DNA from: Clostridiales bacterium
GTDB lineage: Bacteria; Bacillota; Clostridia; Oscillospirales; Oscillospiraceae
Length of the DNA: 6,511 nt
Direction of reading: 5' to 3'
NCBI GenBank assembly: GCA_019421525.1
Contig: JAHZFC010000050.1
Location: 6,409 to 12,919 of the forward strand
The notes under the pieces are model-generated. The model was not told where the DNA came from, did not search any database, and worked only from the letters and a program-made list of their open reading frames with translations. Below, in pieces: positions 1 to 5,085 of the stretch. Both the position numbers and the translations under genes were made by a program. Numbering within the stretch: the stretch's first letter is position 1; every line of letters starts with the position of its first letter.

Positions 1-60
1 GAGATGTCCTGCCTGCTGATCCGGCACTACCCCAGCGGACGAGATCAGATCATGCCATGA
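1..60 (+). CDS. 3' end of an unidentified gene (C-terminal 19 residues)
   Basis: Frame 1 is open from the first base and stops with TGA at 58-60. It encodes a tail ending in RHYPSGRDQIMP. Third codon positions in this frame are mostly G or C, as in the other genes here, and the stop is followed within five bases by a strong hairpin (65-95). Both points fit the end of a real gene. One other frame is also open further, but its third positions are less GC-rich. The fragment is too short for a family to be named. Confidence 0.45.
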   Translation, partial: EMSCLLIRHYPSGRDQIMP

Positions 61-64
61 GGCT

Positions 65-95
65 GCGGGGCGTTCCATTTTATGGAACGCCCCGC
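65..95 (+). terminator. Perfect 14-bp hairpin, probable terminator of the upstream gene
   Basis: GCGGGGCGTTCCAT (65-78) is exactly repeated in inverted form at 82-95, leaving a three-base TTT loop. The stem is GC-rich at its base and lies directly after the stop codon at 58-60. The tract that follows (CCTTATCGTTT) is only weakly T-rich, so it is not a textbook intrinsic terminator and some read-through into the sporulation genes is possible. It separates the unidentified gene from the candidate sigma-E promoter at 107-135. Confidence 0.65.
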
Positions 96-106
96 CCTTA
101 TCGTTT

Positions 107-135
107 GCATAAGATCGCCCCCTGCGTCATAGAGT
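107..135 (+). promoter_or_regulatory. Candidate sigma-E (mother-cell sporulation) promoter for the SpoIVFA/SpoIVFB pair
   Basis: The sequence shows GCATAAG (107-113), a 14-base spacer and CATAGAGT (128-135). The Bacillus subtilis sigma-E consensus is about TCATATT-N14-CATACAAT, so the ATA cores, the final T of the -10 and the spacing agree. Transcription would begin near 142, about 27 bases before the ATG at 169 and just ahead of the ribosome binding site at 155-161. spoIVF transcription by sigma-E is known from B. subtilis. The match is partial and was found by eye. Confidence 0.45.
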
Positions 136-168
136 AAGATAAGCGCGGCAGGACAAGGGGGCACGGCG

Positions 169-1137
169 ATGGATACCATGTACAGGCGGCGGGCGGCGGG
201 CCGCGGCAGCCGGACGGGGGCAAAAAAGAAGAACAGCGGAATGTCCTCACGGGAGAAGAGAAGGCTCATCCAGCTGGGGGCGAGCCTGGTCCTGTTTTTA
301 TTGGTGTTCTTCGGGCGGGGGGTGCTGCCTGCTCAAATGGCGTTCTGGCGGTCTGTGCTCACGGCGAATACGGACTTCAAAGGGGCGGTGACCGCCTTCG
401 GCCAGACCTTGTCGGAGGACGGAAATGTTTTGGAGGCGCTGGAGGCCTTCTGGGTCGATCTGACCGGGCAGCAGCAGGAAGCGGTCCAGACCGGGGAGGG
501 CAGCCAGGCGCCCGCCGCATTGCCGGATCTGCCGGACTACCCCGCCCGGGCGGCCCAGCCCGCCTTTGGCAGCCTGCCGGTGTTTGAGCAGACCGTTCAG
601 GCGGCCAGCGGGGAAGAGGGAGAACAGAAGGAGCAGGCGGCTTTGGAAGAAGAGCCGGTGGTGACTGCGGTGGCCCAGGAATATGACGACCAGGGCCAGG
701 AGCTGCCGGACCGGGTCAGCCTGCAATACTATGAGCTTGGGCTGGAGGAGACGGCCATTCCCGTGATGGGCACCGTCACCTCCGCCTTCGGTTTTCGGGA
801 CCATCCGGTGGATGGGGAGTACACGTTCCATAACGCGGTGGACATCGGGGTGAGCACTGGGACGGACGTGCTGGCCTTTGCCGACGGGACGGTGCGCTAT
901 ATCGGGGAGGACGATGTATTTGGGCTCTACCTGAAGATCGACCACGCCAATAGAGTGTCCACCTTCTACGCCCACTGCGATGAGCTGCTGGTGAGCAAGG
1001 GGGACACCGTCACCTGCGGGCAGGTGGTGGCCAAGTCAGGGGAGACAGGAAACGCCACCGGGCCCCATCTGCACTTTTCCATTGAAAAGGACGGCATCCG
1101 GCTCGATCCGGAGTACTACCTGGACCTGGATGGCTGA
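169..1137 (+). CDS. spoIVFA: SpoIVFA-like membrane-anchored LytM/M23 protein
   Basis: This 322-residue protein has a basic N-terminus (about 1-32, many R/K), one membrane segment (about 33-50), a long acidic, Gln/Pro/Ala-rich linker (about 100-195) and a C-terminal LytM/peptidase M23 domain (about 197-320). Domain motifs visible are TFHNAVDIG (H221, D225), YAHC (H269) and GPHLHF (H300, H302), so the full set of metal and catalytic positions seems present. In Bacillus, SpoIVFA scaffolds and, with BofA, inhibits the SpoIVFB protease in the outer forespore membrane until SpoIVB cleaves it. The name here rests on the domain plan and on direct overlap with an S2P protease gene. The ATG at 169 has a good ribosome binding site (AAGGGGG, 155-161, seven bases away). 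It is longer than B. subtilis SpoIVFA (264 residues). Alternatives are a SpoIIQ-like protein or an ordinary M23 endopeptidase; those would not explain the protease neighbour. Confidence 0.72.
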   Translation: MDTMYRRRAAGRGSRTGAKKKNSGMSSREKRRLIQLGASLVLFLLVFFGRGVLPAQMAFWRSVLTANTDFKGAVTAFGQTLSEDGNVLEALEAFWVDLTGQQQEAVQTGEGSQAPAALPDLPDYPARAAQPAFGSLPVFEQTVQAASGEEGEQKEQAALEEEPVVTAVAQEYDDQGQELPDRVSLQYYELGLEETAIPVMGTVTSAFGFRDHPVDGEYTFHNAVDIGVSTGTDVLAFADGTVRYIGEDDVFGLYLKIDHANRVSTFYAHCDELLVSKGDTVTCGQVVAKSGETGNATGPHLHFSIEKDGIRLDPEYYLDLDG

Positions 1138-1711
1138 GGGGAGGCGGGTGCGGGTCACCCCGGGATCTCTGTTGACCGTAGCGCTGCTGTTCTGGCTGGA
1201 CGAGGGGGTGGGGCTGCTGGGCTGGAGCGTGCTGGCCTGCGCCGCCCATGAGCTGGGGCACCTGCTGGTGGGGGCGGCACTGGGGGGACGGCCCCGGTGG
1301 CTGTCCCTGTCCGCGGTAGGGCTGGAATTGAAGCTGGAGTATCCGGCCGGGCTGTCCTATGGCCGGGAGCTGGCGGTGGCCCTGGCCGGGCCCGCAGTCA
1401 ACCTGATCATGGGGCTCATCTGCGCCAGGGCCGGGAATTATCTGCTGGCCGGGGTGAGCTTTGGCCTGGGGCTGTTCAACCTGCTGCCCATCCTGCCCCT
1501 GGATGGCGGACGGATCGTGTGGTGCGCCATGTCCGCCCTGTTTGGAGTGCAGGCGGGGGAGCGGGTGGCAGATGGAGCGGCCGGGATCCTGGTGGGCCTG
1601 CTGGCAGGGGCGGGGGCGGCCGTGGCGGCAGCCTACGCCAATTTCACCCTGCTTTTGGTGGCAGCATGGCTGTTCGGACTGACCCTCCTGCGGAAACGGG
1701 AAAAAAACTAG
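1130..1711 (+). CDS. spoIVFB: SpoIVFB-like site-2 intramembrane metalloprotease (M50), no CBS domain
   Basis: This 193-residue, very hydrophobic protein carries the M50 signatures: HELGH (40-44), ALAGPAVN (84-91) and NLLPILPLDGGR (117-128), with D125 as the expected third zinc ligand. Multiple membrane segments surround these motifs. SpoIVFB cleaves pro-sigma-K in the mother-cell membrane to release active sigma-K; the match to that protein is supported by its N-terminal layout and by the upstream SpoIVFA-like gene, with which it overlaps by eight bases. The protein ends in RKREKN just after the last membrane segment, so the C-terminal CBS domain of the 288-residue B. subtilis enzyme is missing. 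ATG 1130 was chosen; it lacks a clear ribosome binding site and probably relies on translational coupling. GTG 1148 follows AGGGGAGG (1137-1144), though at only three bases, and is a real alternative. A general site-2 protease of another role cannot be excluded. Confidence 0.8.
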   Translation: MAEGRRVRVTPGSLLTVALLFWLDEGVGLLGWSVLACAAHELGHLLVGAALGGRPRWLSLSAVGLELKLEYPAGLSYGRELAVALAGPAVNLIMGLICARAGNYLLAGVSFGLGLFNLLPILPLDGGRIVWCAMSALFGVQAGERVADGAAGILVGLLAGAGAAVAAAYANFTLLLVAAWLFGLTLLRKREKN

Positions 1712-1721
1712 GAAAAAGTAC

Positions 1722-1750
1722 TTGCCTTTCCCAGGACGATGTGATAAAAT
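1722..1750 (+). promoter_or_regulatory. Sigma-A-type promoter of rplS
   Basis: TTGCCT (1722-1727) is followed by a 17-base spacer and TAAAAT (1745-1750). The two boxes match the housekeeping consensus at four and five of six positions with ideal spacing, in an AT-rich island right after the spoIVFB stop codon. The start of transcription would fall near 1757, leaving a leader of about 68 bases before rplS. This gives L19 growth-phase expression separate from the sporulation genes upstream. No terminator is visible between spoIVFB and this promoter. Confidence 0.72.
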
Positions 1751-1765
1751 ACCTTGGTCTAAAAA

Positions 1766-1806
1766 GGGCGGTCCTCTGCATACGGCAGTCTGATGCACGA
1801 ACGCCT
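1766..1806 (+). ncRNA. Candidate L19 (rplS) autoregulatory leader
   Basis: The 5' leader can fold into an outer helix, GGCG (1767-1770) with CGCC (1802-1805) plus a G-T pair at 1766/1806, enclosing an inner hairpin CTGC (1776-1779) with GCAG (1785-1788) and a five-base loop. The unpaired segment between the helices on the 3' side is TCTGATGCACGAA. A ribosomal-protein leader in front of rplS is known from low-GC Gram-positives (Rfam L19_leader), where L19 is thought to control its own mRNA. The position fits that family; the fold was drawn by hand and has not been scored against the model. Confidence 0.45.
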
Positions 1807-1824
1807 ATATCAAGGAGGAAAATC

Positions 1825-2166
1825 ATGGATCTGATTCAACAGTTCAGCGACAAGTACAAGAAGGACGAGGCCCCTTCCTGCAACGTGGGCGACACCGTGC
1901 GTGTCCACATCCGCGTCAAAGAGGGCAACCGTGAGCGTATCCAGGTCTTCGAGGGCACCGTCATCGCCAAGAAGCACGGCGGCATCGGCGAGACCGTCAC
2001 TGTCCGCCGCCTGTCCTATGGCGTGGGCGTGGAGAAGGTGTTCCCCCTGCATGCCCCCACGGTGGAGAAGATCGAGACCGTCCGCAAGGGCAAGGTGCGC
2101 CGGGCCAAGCTGTACTATCTGCGTGACCGCGTGGGCAAGGCCGCCAAGGTCAAGGAGAGCCTGTAA
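1825..2166 (+). CDS. rplS: 50S ribosomal protein L19
   Basis: The 113-residue product matches bacterial L19 along its whole length. Diagnostic stretches are VGDTVRVHIRVKEGNRERIQ (about 22-41), the VFEGTVIAKK strand, YGVGVEKVFPLHAPTVEKIE and the conserved C-terminal GKVRRAKLYYLRD. L19 sits at the interface of the 30S and 50S subunits. The family is usually about 115 residues, so the protein is complete. The ATG has an excellent ribosome binding site, AAGGAGG (1812-1818), six bases upstream. The gene has its own promoter, a probable regulatory leader and a strong terminator, so it looks monocistronic. Its neighbour rbgA downstream is the usual Firmicute arrangement, but trmD and rimM, common upstream partners, are replaced here by the sporulation pair. 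Confidence 0.97.
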   Translation: MDLIQQFSDKYKKDEAPSCNVGDTVRVHIRVKEGNRERIQVFEGTVIAKKHGGIGETVTVRRLSYGVGVEKVFPLHAPTVEKIETVRKGKVRRAKLYYLRDRVGKAAKVKESL

Positions 2167-2180
2167 TATTTGCTATCCAT

Positions 2181-2212
2181 AAAAAAAGGAGCGGGTCACC
2201 GCTCCTTTTTTT
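2181..2212 (+). terminator. Intrinsic terminator of rplS (also usable from the other strand)
   Basis: GGAGCGG (2188-2194) pairs with CCGCTCC (2199-2205) around a GTCA loop, followed by seven T (2206-2212). Seven A precede the stem (2181-2187), which can extend the helix by A-T pairs and make the element symmetrical. It lies 14 bases after the rplS stop codon. Confidence 0.92.
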
Positions 2213-2224
2213 CACATACGGCAC

Positions 2225-2253
2225 TTTTCAGCCGTGACAAAATTTAGTATAAT
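2225..2253 (+). promoter_or_regulatory. Sigma-A-type promoter of the rbgA-rnhB-yraN-dipeptidase-thrC row
   Basis: TTTTCA (2225-2230), a 17-base spacer and a perfect TATAAT (2248-2253) lie between the rplS terminator and rbgA. The -10 is embedded in an AT-rich run that is unusual for this GC-rich region. The -35 agrees at four of six positions. Transcription would start near 2260, about 32 bases before the rbgA start codon. No other clear promoter is seen ahead of rnhB or yraN, so this one probably serves the whole row. Confidence 0.7.
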
Positions 2254-2291
2254 AAATTTTAACGCGCAACATCGGAAAGGAGGGCTGAGGG

Positions 2292-3164
2292 TTGAACATC
2301 CAATGGTATCCCGGCCACATGACCAAGACCCGCCGCCAGATGGCGGAGGATATCAGATCCGTGGATCTGGTGGCAGAGGTGGTGGACGCCCGCATCCCCA
2401 TCTCCAGCAGGAATCCGGACATCGACGCCATGGTGGGGGACAAGCCCCGGATGGTGATCTTCAACCGTGCCGACCAGGCAGCCCCGGCCCAGACAGCGGC
2501 CTGGAAAAGCTGGTTCCGGGCAAAGGGCTGCGCGGTGCTGGAGACGGACGCCAAGACGGGCAAGGGCGTGGGCCAGTTCTCCGCCGAGGTCCGCTCGGCC
2601 CTGAAGGAGAAGATCGCCCAGTGGAAGGCCAAGGGGCAGGTGGGCCGCCCGGTGCGTGCCATGGTGGTGGGGGTGCCCAATGTGGGCAAATCCACCTTTA
2701 TCAACAAGGTGGCCAGGCGCAAGTCCGCCAAGGCAGGGGACCGCCCCGGCGTCACCCGTGGCAAGCAGTGGGTGAGCGTGGATGGGGGGCTGGACCTGCT
2801 GGACACCCCGGGAATCCTCTGGCCCAAATTCGACGATGAGACCACCGGGCTCCACCTGGCATTCACTGGGGCGGTGCGGGACGAGGTGGTGGACAGTGAG
2901 GAGCTGGCCGCCGCCCTGCTGGAGCTGCTCCGGGACCGCTATCCCGAGAGCCTTGAGGCGCGGTACAAGGTGACCGTCAGCCCGGAGCAGCCGGGGTGGG
3001 AGCTGCTGGAGCAGTGTGCCCGGAAGCGGGGCATGCTCATCTCCGGCGGCCAGGCGGACACCGAGCGGATGGCCCGGGTGCTGCTGGACGAGTTCCGGGG
3101 CGGCAAGCTGGGGCGCTTTACCCTTGAGACGCCCGAGGATCTCAAAAAGGGAACGGAGGTGTGA
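2292..3164 (+). CDS. rbgA: Ribosome biogenesis GTPase RbgA (YlqF)
   Basis: This 290-residue protein is a circularly permuted GTPase. It starts with the family hallmark NIQWYPGHMTKTRR, followed by the G motifs in permuted order: G4 NRAD (58-61), G5 DAKTGKG (86-92), G1 GVPNVGKST (127-135), G2 threonine in GVTRG (T155) and G3 DTPG (171-174). A C-terminal RNA-binding-type helical domain of about 110 residues follows. RbgA acts late in 50S assembly, with GTP hydrolysis stimulated by the ribosome. The start is a TTG, supported by AAAGGAGG (2276-2283) eight bases upstream and by the conserved IQWxPGHM N-terminus, which leaves no room for a later start. The length is typical (about 280-290). Its stop codon overlaps the GTG at 3161 of the next gene's reading frame. 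Confidence 0.96.
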   Translation: MNIQWYPGHMTKTRRQMAEDIRSVDLVAEVVDARIPISSRNPDIDAMVGDKPRMVIFNRADQAAPAQTAAWKSWFRAKGCAVLETDAKTGKGVGQFSAEVRSALKEKIAQWKAKGQVGRPVRAMVVGVPNVGKSTFINKVARRKSAKAGDRPGVTRGKQWVSVDGGLDLLDTPGILWPKFDDETTGLHLAFTGAVRDEVVDSEELAAALLELLRDRYPESLEARYKVTVSPEQPGWELLEQCARKRGMLISGGQADTERMARVLLDEFRGGKLGRFTLETPEDLKKGTEV

Positions 3165-3166
3165 GC

Positions 3167-3772
3167 GTGGGCCTTTGGGAGCTGGAAGAACGGCTGCGCC
3201 AGCAGGGGTTTTCTCATATCGCCGGGACGGACGAGGCCGGGGCGGGCCCCCTGGCGGGGCGGGTTTACGCCGCGGCGGTCATCCTGCCCTTTGGGCTGGA
3301 GCTTCCCTATCTCAACGACTCCAAGCAGGTGACGCCCCGCCGCCGGGAAGTGCTCTTCGATCAGATCAAAGAGCGGGCCGTGGCCTGGTCGGTGGCCTGG
3401 GTGGAGCCGGAGGAGATCGACCAGATCGACATCCTCAACAGCCGAATCAAGGCCATGGAGCGGGCGGCGGAGGGGTTGTCCCTGGCGGCGGATTACCTGC
3501 TGGTGGACGGCAACCGGGACCATGGCAGCTGCTGCGCCATCCAGATGCCTCACGAGACAGTGGTGAAGGGGGACAGCCGCTCGGCCAGCATCGCGGCGGC
3601 CTCGATCCTGGCCAAGGTCAGCCGGGACCGATATATGGAGGAGATGGCCGCCCGATATCCCCAGTATGAGTTCCAGCGGCACAAGGGCTACCCCACCAAG
3701 CTCCACTATGAGCGGCTGCGCCAGTACGGGCCGTGCCCCATCCACCGGCGCAGCTTCCTGAAAAAGCTGTGA
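3167..3772 (+). CDS. rnhB: Ribonuclease HII
   Basis: RNase HII removes ribonucleotides from DNA by cutting 5' of the RNA-DNA junction. The 201-residue protein has the catalytic carboxylates D22 and E23 (in GTDEAG), D114 (LLVDGNR) and D136 (VVKGD), plus LNDSK (49-53), ASILAKVSRDR (145-155) and the C-terminal HKGYPTKLHY and HRRSF motifs. Two departures stand out: the family's DEAGRGPLAG reads DEAGAGPLAG, so the GRG arginine is alanine (A26), and the proline usually found after LAG is R32. There is also a small insertion between D114 and D136 with C122-C123 (22 residues apart versus 18 in E. coli). The GTG at 3167 was chosen because GGAGG (3155-3159) lies seven bases upstream; GTG 3161, two codons earlier, overlaps the rbgA stop but sits only one base from that site. 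Translation is probably coupled to rbgA. Confidence 0.95.
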   Translation: MGLWELEERLRQQGFSHIAGTDEAGAGPLAGRVYAAAVILPFGLELPYLNDSKQVTPRRREVLFDQIKERAVAWSVAWVEPEEIDQIDILNSRIKAMERAAEGLSLAADYLLVDGNRDHGSCCAIQMPHETVVKGDSRSASIAAASILAKVSRDRYMEEMAARYPQYEFQRHKGYPTKLHYERLRQYGPCPIHRRSFLKKL

Positions 3773-4140
3773 GCGGGGGACAGGAGGCCCGGCGGCTGGG
3801 CCAGTGGGGGGAGGAGCTGGTGGCCCGGGACCTGGAGGCAAAGGGATGGACCATCCTGGCGCGCAACTACCGCTGCCGGTTTGGAGAGCTGGATATCGTG
3901 GCGGCGCGGGAGGGCGTGTTGGCTTTCGTGGAGGTCAAGCTCCGCCGGGGAAGTGCTTTCGCCCCGGCACGGGCCTTTGTCACCGCCGACAAACAGCGCA
4001 GGCTGCGCACGGCGGCGGAGCTGTACTTGCAGGAGCAGCCGGGTCAGCTCCAGCCCCGGTTCGACGTGGCGGAGGTGTACGCCCCCCAGGGGCGGGAAAC
4101 TGCCAGCCCCTCTATTACATATATCGAGAGCGCCTTTTGA
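3769..4140 (+). CDS. yraN: YraN/UPF0102 family, predicted nuclease-fold protein
   Basis: The 123-residue product matches the UPF0102 family: an N-terminal LGQWGEELVARDLEAKGW helix, then LARNYRCRFGELDIVA (30-45) and LAFVEVKLRR (51-60), with the restriction-endonuclease-like acidic/lysine set E40, D42, E55 and K57 all present, and later YLQEQ and RFDVAEVY. The biochemical role of the family is poorly defined; the fold suggests DNA or RNA cleavage or binding, possibly linked to repair or recombination. The GTG at 3769 overlaps the rnhB stop by four bases (GTGA) and gives the usual family length of about 120. An earlier GTG at 3733 would add 12 atypical residues inside rnhB. No strong ribosome binding site is visible, so coupling to rnhB is likely. 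yraN next to rnhB is a recurring arrangement. Confidence 0.9.
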   Translation: MSGGQEARRLGQWGEELVARDLEAKGWTILARNYRCRFGELDIVAAREGVLAFVEVKLRRGSAFAPARAFVTADKQRRLRTAAELYLQEQPGQLQPRFDVAEVYAPQGRETASPSITYIESAF

Positions 4141-4149
4141 GGAGATGAG

Positions 4150-5085
4150 ATGACGTTGCGTATCAGCGTGTTCGACGGCCATTGTGACACCATCCTGCGC
4201 TGCTGGGAGACCGGGCAGGACCTGGCGGACAACAGCGGGGCGGTGGACCTGGCCCGGGGCGGACGGTTTGGCCGGTACTGCCAGTTTTTCGCCCTGTTCA
4301 GCGTGGATGACCCAAAGGCAGGGAAGAGCGCCCACCAGATCTACGAGGAGGAATACGCCCTGTTCTGCCGCCAGATGGAGGCCCACAGCGATCGGGTGGT
4401 CCACTGCAGGAGCGGGGAGGACGCCCGGCAGGCCCACGAGCAGGGCAAGATCGCGGCCTTCCTGTCTGTGGAAGGGGCACACAGCCTGAACTGCGATCTG
4501 GACCAGCTGCGGCTGGCCTATGACCGGGGCGTGCGGGCGGTGAACCTGACCTGGAACAACGCCAATATCCTGTCCGGCACCAACTGTCAGGAACCGGAGC
4601 GGGGGCTGAGCCGGCAGGGCAGAGAGTTTGTCCGGGAGATGGAGCGGCTGGGGATGCTGGTGGATGTGTCCCACCTGTCCGACCCCGGCTTCTGGGATGT
4701 GATGGAGATGGCCCGGCGGCCCATCATAGCCAGCCACTCCAACGCCCGGGCAGTGTGTCCCCACACAAGGAACTTGACGGATGAGCAGTTTACTGCCATA
4801 ATAAAGAATCAAGGCGTCGTGGGTCTCAACCTGTGCCGGGAGTTCGTGGGCGGCCGGGAGGACGTGGACGCCCTGGCGGCCCATCTGGAGCACTTCCTCG
4901 CTCTGGGCGGGGAGCGCACGGTGGCCCTGGGGGGCGACCTGGACGGCTGCGAGCCGGTGAAGGGCATCCCGGATATCGAGGGCTGGGCCGTGTTCTATGA
5001 GCGGCTCTTGCAGCTCAACTACAAAGAGTCGGTCCTGGAGGACCTGTTCTATAATAATTTCATGAGGGTCGTGAGTGGATTATGA
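4150..5085 (+). CDS. Membrane dipeptidase family (peptidase M19) zinc dipeptidase
   Basis: This 311-residue protein belongs to the renal/membrane dipeptidase family, metal-dependent TIM-barrel enzymes that hydrolyse dipeptides, with broad specificity and sometimes D-residue acceptance. Visible metal-site motifs are FDGHCD (H11, D13), SVEGAHSL (bridging E108), VDVSHLSD (H175), IIASHSNARAVCPHTRNL (H196 and the downstream H205) and ALGGDLDG (259-266). Length is normal for bacterial members (about 310-330). No signal peptide is seen, so it is likely cytoplasmic. The ATG at 4150 follows GAGGAG (4139-4144) at five bases and lies nine bases after yraN; it overlaps thrC at the other end. A role in recycling peptides to amino acids would fit the neighbouring biosynthetic gene but is only inference. 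The stretch around 4770-4810 is AT-rich, with a rare ATA codon, and holds a promoter-like sequence. Confidence 0.93.
   Translation: MTLRISVFDGHCDTILRCWETGQDLADNSGAVDLARGGRFGRYCQFFALFSVDDPKAGKSAHQIYEEEYALFCRQMEAHSDRVVHCRSGEDARQAHEQGKIAAFLSVEGAHSLNCDLDQLRLAYDRGVRAVNLTWNNANILSGTNCQEPERGLSRQGREFVREMERLGMLVDVSHLSDPGFWDVMEMARRPIIASHSNARAVCPHTRNLTDEQFTAIIKNQGVVGLNLCREFVGGREDVDALAAHLEHFLALGGERTVALGGDLDGCEPVKGIPDIEGWAVFYERLLQLNYKESVLEDLFYNNFMRVVSGL
4774..4802 (+). promoter_or_regulatory. Candidate internal promoter within the dipeptidase gene, reading toward thrC
   Basis: TTGACG (4774-4779), a 17-base spacer and CATAAT (4797-4802) give five of six matches in both boxes, with a TGn (4794-4796) immediately before the -10 as in extended -10 promoters. 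It lies in an AT-rich pocket of an otherwise GC-rich gene, about 280 bases before thrC. Expression of thrC independent of the genes upstream is the simplest reading. A perfect TATAAT also occurs at 5050-5055, 26 bases before the thrC ATG, but without a recognisable -35. Either could be chance. Confidence 0.4.

Noticed and set aside
1082..1129. A TTG start at 1082 for the SpoIVFB-like gene
   Set aside because: It lies deep inside the upstream M23 domain, has no ribosome binding site, and adds residues (KRTASGSIRSTTW) with no counterpart in the family.
169..1137. Reading the first gene as a phage or secreted cell-wall endolysin
   Set aside because: It has a membrane anchor, no phage genes around it, a sigma-E-like promoter and a direct overlap with an S2P protease gene, all favouring a sporulation role.
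1297..2166. A longer rplS frame with about 176 extra N-terminal residues reaching into spoIVFB
   Set aside because: The extension is an out-of-frame reading of spoIVFB. L19 homology begins at the ATG at 1825, which has a near-perfect ribosome binding site.
3733..3768. A GTG start at 3733 for yraN
   Set aside because: The added 12 residues are proline-rich, overlap rnhB and are not part of the family. The GTG at 3769 gives the usual length and a coupled overlap.
3706..4893. A 395-residue open frame on the - strand across yraN and the dipeptidase gene
   Set aside because: It is antisense to two genes with clear family motifs. Its Pro/His/Gln-rich product is typical of the shadow frame of GC-rich coding DNA, and it has no recognisable domain or ribosome binding site.
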